Shown here one piece after another: positions 59,516 through 64,000 of a stretch of 64,000 nucleotides of DNA. The notes beneath the pieces are model-generated. The model was not told where the DNA came from and did not search any database. It saw only the letters and a list, made by a program, of their open reading frames with translations. The stretch lies in contig CAYVHL010000001.1 in assembly GCA_964451255.1 (NCBI GenBank), positions 186,001 through 250,000 on the forward strand, given 5' to 3'. The position numbers and the translations under genes were made by a program. The number at the start of each line of letters is the position of its first letter. Position 1 is the first letter of the stretch. This DNA comes from JAHBTB01 sp964451255 (GTDB taxonomy: Bacteria > Armatimonadota > Fimbriimonadia > Fimbriimonadales > Fimbriimonadaceae).

Positions 59516-59522
59516 CCACGGT

Positions 59523-61352
59523 TCACCTCTTCAGTCGGGCCTTGATCGCGGACTTGATCCGGATGTGTCGGCCCGCGTCTTCTTCCTCGGAGATCCGCGA
59601 CGTGTGAGCCTCCAGGAGGTCGCTCCGTGTGATGATCCCGATCACCACGTCTGGCTCCGCCCTTGAGACGATCGGTAGCCGCCCGACCCTGCACTTGACC
59701 ATCAAGTCGGCCGCTTCCCTTAGGGTGAAGTCTTCAAACGCCTTGATCGGTGGCTTCTTGATAAGCGATCCGACCGTGACCTCTTCAGAGGCGTTGGGGT
59801 CGAAGATCTCCTTACGGGTTATGACGCCGACCATCTTTCCTTCGGTGTCGACGATGGGGTAGCCATGGTGTGGTTGTAACCCCCGGTAGAAGGATATATC
59901 GTGACGGACCTTTGCTAAGGTGTCGCCCGCCTGGATGCAGACGACCTCTTTCAAACCCATGGGCGTGACACGCTGCCGAGAGAGGTAGTCCGCTTCGTAG
60001 TCGCTGGGGACCAGGACGCCGCGCCGGACGATCTTCTCCGTCATGATCGTGTTGCGCATCAGTGCGAGCGAGACCAGGTAGGCGATGGTGCAGCTGCCGA
60101 GCAACGGCAGGATGCCCACCGGTTGAAGCGTGGCTTCGAAGGCGAAGATGACCGAGGTCAAGAGGGCACGGGACGCCCCCGTGAACATCGCCGCCATGCC
60201 GACCAACGCGCACAGCCTTATGTCGATGCCGATGCTCGGGAAGGACGTCTGGATCGCCAACCCGATCGACGCGCCGAGCCCGCCGCCGATCGTGAACAAG
60301 GGCGCAAGCGTTCCCCCTGAGGTGCCGCTCCCCAAGGCCACGATCCAGGAGACGAGCTTCGCGAAGGTAAGGATGACGAGCGCCTGGCCGACGATCTTCC
60401 CTTCCAGAAGCGAGACGATGTTTTCGTAGCCGACACCCAAGGTCGCAGGGGAGACCAACCCGATCAGGCCGACCGCGACGCCACCGATCGCAGGCCACCA
60501 CATCCAGTGGAAGGGTAGGTGCTCGAAGAGGTCTTCTATCGCATAGACGAGCTTTGTGACGACCACCGCCGCGACGCCGATGACCGCGCCGACCGCCAGG
60601 TAGGTGATCAGGGCTTCCTTGCCCGGCACTTGCACGTTCGGCATGGTGAACACGGGCCCGCTTGGAAAGAACAGCGACCTCGCCCCCGCCGCGACCGCGC
60701 AGGCGATACCGATCGGCGCGATCGAACGCGCCCGGAACTCGAAGAGTAACAGCTCGATCGCCAAGACCACCGCCGAGATCGGCGTCCCGAAGATCGCCGT
60801 CATACCCGAGGCCGCACCGGCCGCGAGCAGAACCTTCCGTTCCGAGGCCGTCGTCTTGACGATCTGTCCGAGCAACGAGCCCATCGCCCCGCCTGTCGCG
60901 ATGATCGGGCCCTCCGCGCCGAACGGTCCCCCCGTGCCGATCGCTATGGCGGACGACAACGGCTTGAGGATCGTCACCCGTGGCGGAATACGGCTGCAGT
61001 TCGTCAGCACCTGCTCCATCGCCTCGGGGATGCCGTGGCCACGAATCGCCGCGGAGCCATATCGGGCGATGAGACCGACGATCAGGCCGCCGATGGGCGG
61101 CACGATCACGATCCAAAGGTTGCTTGTGGCCTGTGACGGCGCCACCCCGGCCACGGAGAGCCGTTGCAGGAACACGAGGTTCGTGACGAAGTTGATGAGG
61201 ACCACCAGGAGCTTCGCGACGACCACCGACGCCAGGGAAATCACTACGGCGAGGACGCACAAGACGGCGACCCGCGACTGAGAGGCGGGCAGATCATCCT
61301 TGATCAAGCTTTGTTCAGGCTTCACATCCTCGTGTGACGGGGTCTCAGGCAT
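59523..61352 (-). CDS. ClC family chloride channel/transporter with two CBS domains
   Basis: This 609-residue membrane protein has the ClC selectivity motifs GHGIPEAM (GxGIP), GGPFGAEGPII (with the gating Glu of GxEGP) and GSGTSGGTLAPLFTIGGGLG (GGxFxPx). The pore core is about residues 30-440. Two cytoplasmic CBS domains follow (residues about 465-590), which often bind nucleotides. The gating Glu is kept, while the proton Glu position could not be confirmed, so channel or exchanger cannot be told apart. It is divergent from the MarR gene over a shared palindrome. Confidence 0.9.
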   Translation of the reverse strand: MPETPSHEDVKPEQSLIKDDLPASQSRVAVLCVLAVVISLASVVVAKLLVVLINFVTNLVFLQRLSVAGVAPSQATSNLWIVIVPPIGGLIVGLIARYGSAAIRGHGIPEAMEQVLTNCSRIPPRVTILKPLSSAIAIGTGGPFGAEGPIIATGGAMGSLLGQIVKTTASERKVLLAAGAASGMTAIFGTPISAVVLAIELLLFEFRARSIAPIGIACAVAAGARSLFFPSGPVFTMPNVQVPGKEALITYLAVGAVIGVAAVVVTKLVYAIEDLFEHLPFHWMWWPAIGGVAVGLIGLVSPATLGVGYENIVSLLEGKIVGQALVILTFAKLVSWIVALGSGTSGGTLAPLFTIGGGLGASIGLAIQTSFPSIGIDIRLCALVGMAAMFTGASRALLTSVIFAFEATLQPVGILPLLGSCTIAYLVSLALMRNTIMTEKIVRRGVLVPSDYEADYLSRQRVTPMGLKEVVCIQAGDTLAKVRHDISFYRGLQPHHGYPIVDTEGKMVGVITRKEIFDPNASEEVTVGSLIKKPPIKAFEDFTLREAADLMVKCRVGRLPIVSRAEPDVVIGIITRSDLLEAHTSRISEEEDAGRHIRIKSAIKARLKR

Positions 61353-61365
61353 TTGTGTCCTCTAA

Positions 61366-61384
61366 TATATCCCATTGGGATATA
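61366..61384. promoter_or_regulatory. perfect palindrome shared by ClC and MarR promoters
   Basis: TATATCCCA and TGGGATATA are 9-base arms around one T. The right arm runs into the plus-strand TATACT box (61381-61386) of the MarR gene. The left arm supplies TATATT for the ClC gene on the minus strand. One bound dimer would block both. Confidence 0.8.
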
Positions 61385-61398
61385 CTGCGGCCAGACCA

Positions 61399-61791
61399 AT
61401 GCCCCTTGACAAGTCTGACTATGAGGCGTTGTTACAGCTCCGTTCGGCGATCCGGAAGTACATCCGGTTTGTCGACGAGGGCGCCCGGGCCGTCGGCGTC
61501 ACCCCCCAACAACACCAGCTCCTCTTGGCGGTCAAGGGACAGCAAGGGAGAGACTGGGCGACTGTGAGCGAGATCGCCGAAGAACTCCAACTCAAACACA
61601 ACTCGGCGGTCGGGCTCGCCCACCGGTGCCAGTGCGCCGGGCTGGTCCGAAAGGAGGTCTCGTCCCAAGACCACCGGTTCGTGCGGATCTTCCTCACATC
61701 CGAAAGCGAGAGGCTCTTGGAGGAGCTTTCCTTGCGCAACATCGAGCAGCTGCACTTGCTCCAGCGGGCCATGACTCTTGTCGCTCAGTGA
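61399..61791 (+). CDS. MarR family transcriptional regulator
   Basis: This 130-residue protein has the MarR winged helix at about residues 30-100: VTPQQHQLLLAVKGQQGRDWATVSEIAEELQLKHNSAVGLAHRCQCAGLVRKEVSSQDHRFVRIFLT, with the wing DHRFVRI and flanking dimer helices. It starts 12 bases after TATACT. The shared palindrome implies that it controls itself and the ClC gene. Cys76 (RCQCAG) might be a sensor, but that is speculation. Confidence 0.87.
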   Translation: MPLDKSDYEALLQLRSAIRKYIRFVDEGARAVGVTPQQHQLLLAVKGQQGRDWATVSEIAEELQLKHNSAVGLAHRCQCAGLVRKEVSSQDHRFVRIFLTSESERLLEELSLRNIEQLHLLQRAMTLVAQ

Positions 61792-61826
61792 AGCGTCCCG
61801 AACCGACTCCGCACTAGCTTGCTGTC

Positions 61827-62762
61827 CTAGTCGGCGCTGTCGAGGGGGTTATCGTTGACTCCCCCCAGATGAGGAAGAGCAAGGGCGCGCATGAACTTGG
61901 CGATCCTGCTCTCGGCTCTTTCTGGTTGGCTCAAGCACTCTTCGTACGCGGCCTGTGCCCAATCTCCGTGCGGGAACGACGGGATCATCTCCCAGCTTCG
62001 CTTTAGCATGTTTACAAGGTGTTGGTAGTCCAGACACTCTCTGATCGCCCCGAGATTGGCTGGCAGATAGCCATGGTCAAAGATGGATGCCGCGGATCCC
62101 GTCAGATACACGCCGCCGCCCCCGCCGACCGGCGTCCAACTAGGTATCGCCGGGCATTCATTCTCTTTCCACAGGATTCCCGAACCCAGAACGAGCCACC
62201 ACTGGGCTCGCCCGATCGTTGAGACTTCAGAGAGCCGTTCGATAAGCGCTGACAAAACGGGGACGGACTGCCCCAAGGCGTTGAAACTCCAAAGCGGACC
62301 ATGCAGATTGTCAGGCCCATCCTTGACGTATGCCACGGACAGGTGACCGTCCCAGGCGTCTACGCCATCCATATATGCGTCGACAATCCAATGAAACACC
62401 TCATTGCGCCTGGTCTCCCCCATCATCTTGGTGAACACTTCTCCGTGATCGATGGCACGGTAGAAATCACATTCCGACTCAGGGCCACCACGCCGGTCAA
62501 GCTGACCCTCCCACCATTTGATCAAGAATGCTGGAAAGAGATAGTCAAAGAGATCTTGTTGCAACTCGACGTAGCAAAGATCGAGCAAGTAGTGCCAATA
62601 GTCGCTCTGGTCAATCTGATGCCAAGGCTTCGATGCGGTCGCGACCAGGTCGGCCTGCGCATCGTCAAACTGCTTCTCGGTGATTTTTCGAGGCGGGGAT
62701 GGATCACCGAATATCCTTGCCATCCGAGCGACGAGAGGGCGGTCATAAAACGGTGCTTTCAT
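61827..62762 (-). CDS. hypothetical protein
   Basis: This 311-residue cytoplasmic protein is rich in Trp and acidic residues. Segments such as QSDYWHYLLDLCYVELQQDLFDYLFPAFLIKWWEGQLDRRG and AHRWL-type helices give no family that I recognise. A Gly-rich turn (TPVGGGGGVYLTG) lies near residue 215. No signal peptide is present. It stands alone between the MarR gene (convergent) and tRNA-Glu. Confidence 0.6.
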   Translation of the reverse strand: MKAPFYDRPLVARMARIFGDPSPPRKITEKQFDDAQADLVATASKPWHQIDQSDYWHYLLDLCYVELQQDLFDYLFPAFLIKWWEGQLDRRGGPESECDFYRAIDHGEVFTKMMGETRRNEVFHWIVDAYMDGVDAWDGHLSVAYVKDGPDNLHGPLWSFNALGQSVPVLSALIERLSEVSTIGRAQWWLVLGSGILWKENECPAIPSWTPVGGGGGVYLTGSAASIFDHGYLPANLGAIRECLDYQHLVNMLKRSWEMIPSFPHGDWAQAAYEECLSQPERAESRIAKFMRALALPHLGGVNDNPLDSAD

Positions 62763-62886
62763 GGCGAATTGGTACCACAGGGCGCCGGCCGTCTTCTCGC
62801 CCCTGGCCGAACAAATCGGAATGTACGCCAGTTCTGAGTTTGGCGATCAAGACCTAGGCATTGGTACGAATCGAACCAGATGCAGG

Positions 62887-62962
62887 TGGTACTCCGGACG
62901 GGATTCGAACCCGCGACCTTCGCCGTGAAAGGGCGACGTCCTAACCGCTAGACGACCGGAGC
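62887..62962 (-). tRNA. tRNA-Glu (TTC)
   Basis: This is a 76-nt cloverleaf with anticodon TTC in a CTTTCAC loop and a standard T arm (GGGTTCGAATCCC). The acceptor stem is GCTCCGG with CCGGAGT, and CCA is encoded (62889-62887 on the minus strand). A TAGAAT -10 box (62987-62982) lies 19 bases upstream. Confidence 0.96.
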
Positions 62963-63073
62963 ACGCTTCTAGTGAGGTTTCATTCTAGGCCAGATCGGTT
63001 GTGCGCCGATAGTCCGGCCCCAATCAGACCCCCGCCTGGCTCAGGCCCGGCCACACCAGCCCAACCAATCAAC

Positions 63074-64000
63074 TTAGCCCGCGACGATGTCGACGCCGAT
63101 CGGCTTCGTCTTCTTGCTCTTCTCGTCGTCGGCCGCTTGGCGGCGCAGACGAGCAGTGCCGTCCTCCAGGGGCGTCACCGCAAGGGTGTTGGCCGAAAGA
63201 GCTTTCGCCGTTTTCGCCACACGTCGGGCGCACTGGTAGTTGCGGTCGTAGTAGGCCTCGTCCAAGCTGCTGATCTTGACGTGCCCGCCCCCGCTGCTGG
63301 CGTGGATGAAATTGTTGTTGCCGATGTAGATGCCCACATGGCTGACACGGTCGCCGCCACGGGTGTGGAAGAAGACCAAGTCGCCCGGCTGGAGTTCGCT
63401 CCTTCTGACGGGTTCACCGGCGCCGCTCTGCTCGATGGACGTGCGCGGCAGATCAACTCCGTAGCGGGCGTAAACCCAACCCACGAAGCCTGAGCAGTCA
63501 AAGCTGCCGCGTGAGCCGGTCGCGCCCCAGACATAGGGCGAACCGAGCTTGGACTTGGCCGTCTCGATCAGGTCGCCGACATCGACGCCGTTCCCTTTCA
63601 GCACGGGTGCCGGGTCGCGGGGAGCCGCAGGGGCAGGCTTGGCGACCAAATCAGGAAGGGGAGCGGCGTCCGGCTCCTCGTCGCCGTCGATCTCGATGAC
63701 GACCTTAGAAGGTTTCTTGGTCGCGTCCTTGGCGTTCGGGCCTTCAGGAGTCAGGGGGATTCCCTTCGGGGCGTTCTTGGCCAAGACGTTGACGCCCTTG
63801 GGCGCCGAAAGCATGTCGCCGCGCACCCATCCGGATGTGCCGCCCTCAAAACGAACCTTGTACCATCCGTCCTTGCGGGCCAAGACTTCGACCTTGCGCC
63901 CGATGTCGACCGTGACGACCTTCTCGGCGTCCGTGCTCGGCTCGGTGTGCACGATCACGTTGTCTTTGGCGATGCGCGCCCGGTTACCGCCGAACTCGGG
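63074..64000 (-). CDS. NlpC/P60 cell-wall endopeptidase with SH3 domain, 5' end missing
   Basis: The frame is open to the right edge, so the start and any signal peptide are outside the window. The 308 visible residues begin with a bacterial SH3 domain (NVIVHTEPSTDAEKVVTVDIGRKVEVLARKDGWYKVRFEGGTSGWVRGDML). A Pro/Ala/Lys-rich linker and an NlpC/P60 domain follow: GSPYVWGATGSRGSFDCSGFVGWVYARYG (catalytic Cys), RSELQPGDLVFFHTRGGDRVSHVGIYIGNNNFIHAS (two His). It probably cleaves peptide stems of peptidoglycan. Confidence 0.9.
   Translation of the reverse strand, partial: PEFGGNRARIAKDNVIVHTEPSTDAEKVVTVDIGRKVEVLARKDGWYKVRFEGGTSGWVRGDMLSAPKGVNVLAKNAPKGIPLTPEGPNAKDATKKPSKVVIEIDGDEEPDAAPLPDLVAKPAPAAPRDPAPVLKGNGVDVGDLIETAKSKLGSPYVWGATGSRGSFDCSGFVGWVYARYGVDLPRTSIEQSGAGEPVRRSELQPGDLVFFHTRGGDRVSHVGIYIGNNNFIHASSGGGHVKISSLDEAYYDRNYQCARRVAKTAKALSANTLAVTPLEDGTARLRRQAADDEKSKKTKPIGVDIVAG

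Overview
The window is high-GC bacterial chromosome with about 62 protein-coding genes, two tRNA genes and no rRNA, transposase or CRISPR array. It most resembles Armatimonadota (Fimbriimonadia-like). The grounds are a pseudopilin with a typical methylation motif, PEP-CTERM surface proteins, many unusual glycosidase-type enzymes (GH116, GH172, GH33, DUF1080, a DUF5695-like protein), an LCP protein, and a UbiA prenyltransferase near an aminofutalosine-deaminase-like amidohydrolase. This placement is inference from gene content only.

Layout. 1-3340: two divergent metabolic genes and a small membrane protein. 3415-3491: initiator tRNA. 3569-5914: hisI, two small unknowns and gcvT on the minus strand. 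6112-10081: a sigma-region-4-like regulator, a zinc-ribbon/TPR membrane protein, a secreted TPR protein and a PilZ protein. 10274-14746: a tightly coupled minus-strand operon (ubiA-like, degenerate aldo/keto reductase, small membrane protein, amine oxidase, amidohydrolase). 15016-17125: pseudopilin, amidohydrolase and alkyltransferase-like protein. 17248-23713: envelope genes (LCP, pilin-like protein, two coupled coiled-coil membrane proteins, PH-like membrane protein, cyclophilin). 24045-27350: class I ribonucleotide reductase behind a long structured leader. 27351-28791: a mosaic of PEP-CTERM gene and gene fragments. 28792-38479: lipoprotein, SGNH hydrolase, PadR, sialidase, metallopeptidase, PhyH, AKR, YdeI-like and GH116 genes. 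38480-46975: PEP-CTERM gene with a relic of a second one, methyltransferase, GH172, GGDEF/EAL and DinB genes. 47028-55964: sugar-type enzymes, a four-gene NfeD/flotillin/flotillin/gamma-glutamyltransferase operon, ThuA-like and SDR genes. 56338-64000: PEP-CTERM, YdeI-like, an NsrR/truncated-haemoglobin operon, ClC and MarR sharing one operator, an unknown gene, tRNA-Glu and an NlpC/P60 protein.

Recurring signals. Many first-of-operon genes have a TAnnnT -10 box only 6 to 10 bases before the start codon, so leaderless transcripts look common here, and I used this to choose several starts. Within operons, genes overlap by ATGA, GTGA or TTGA. Two non-coding RNA candidates with strong terminators lie at 14843-14984 (plus) and 55963-56170 (minus). 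The most unusual structure is a 240-bp in-frame second copy of the nrdA 3' end, joined to a broken 5' copy of the neighbouring SGNH hydrolase gene.
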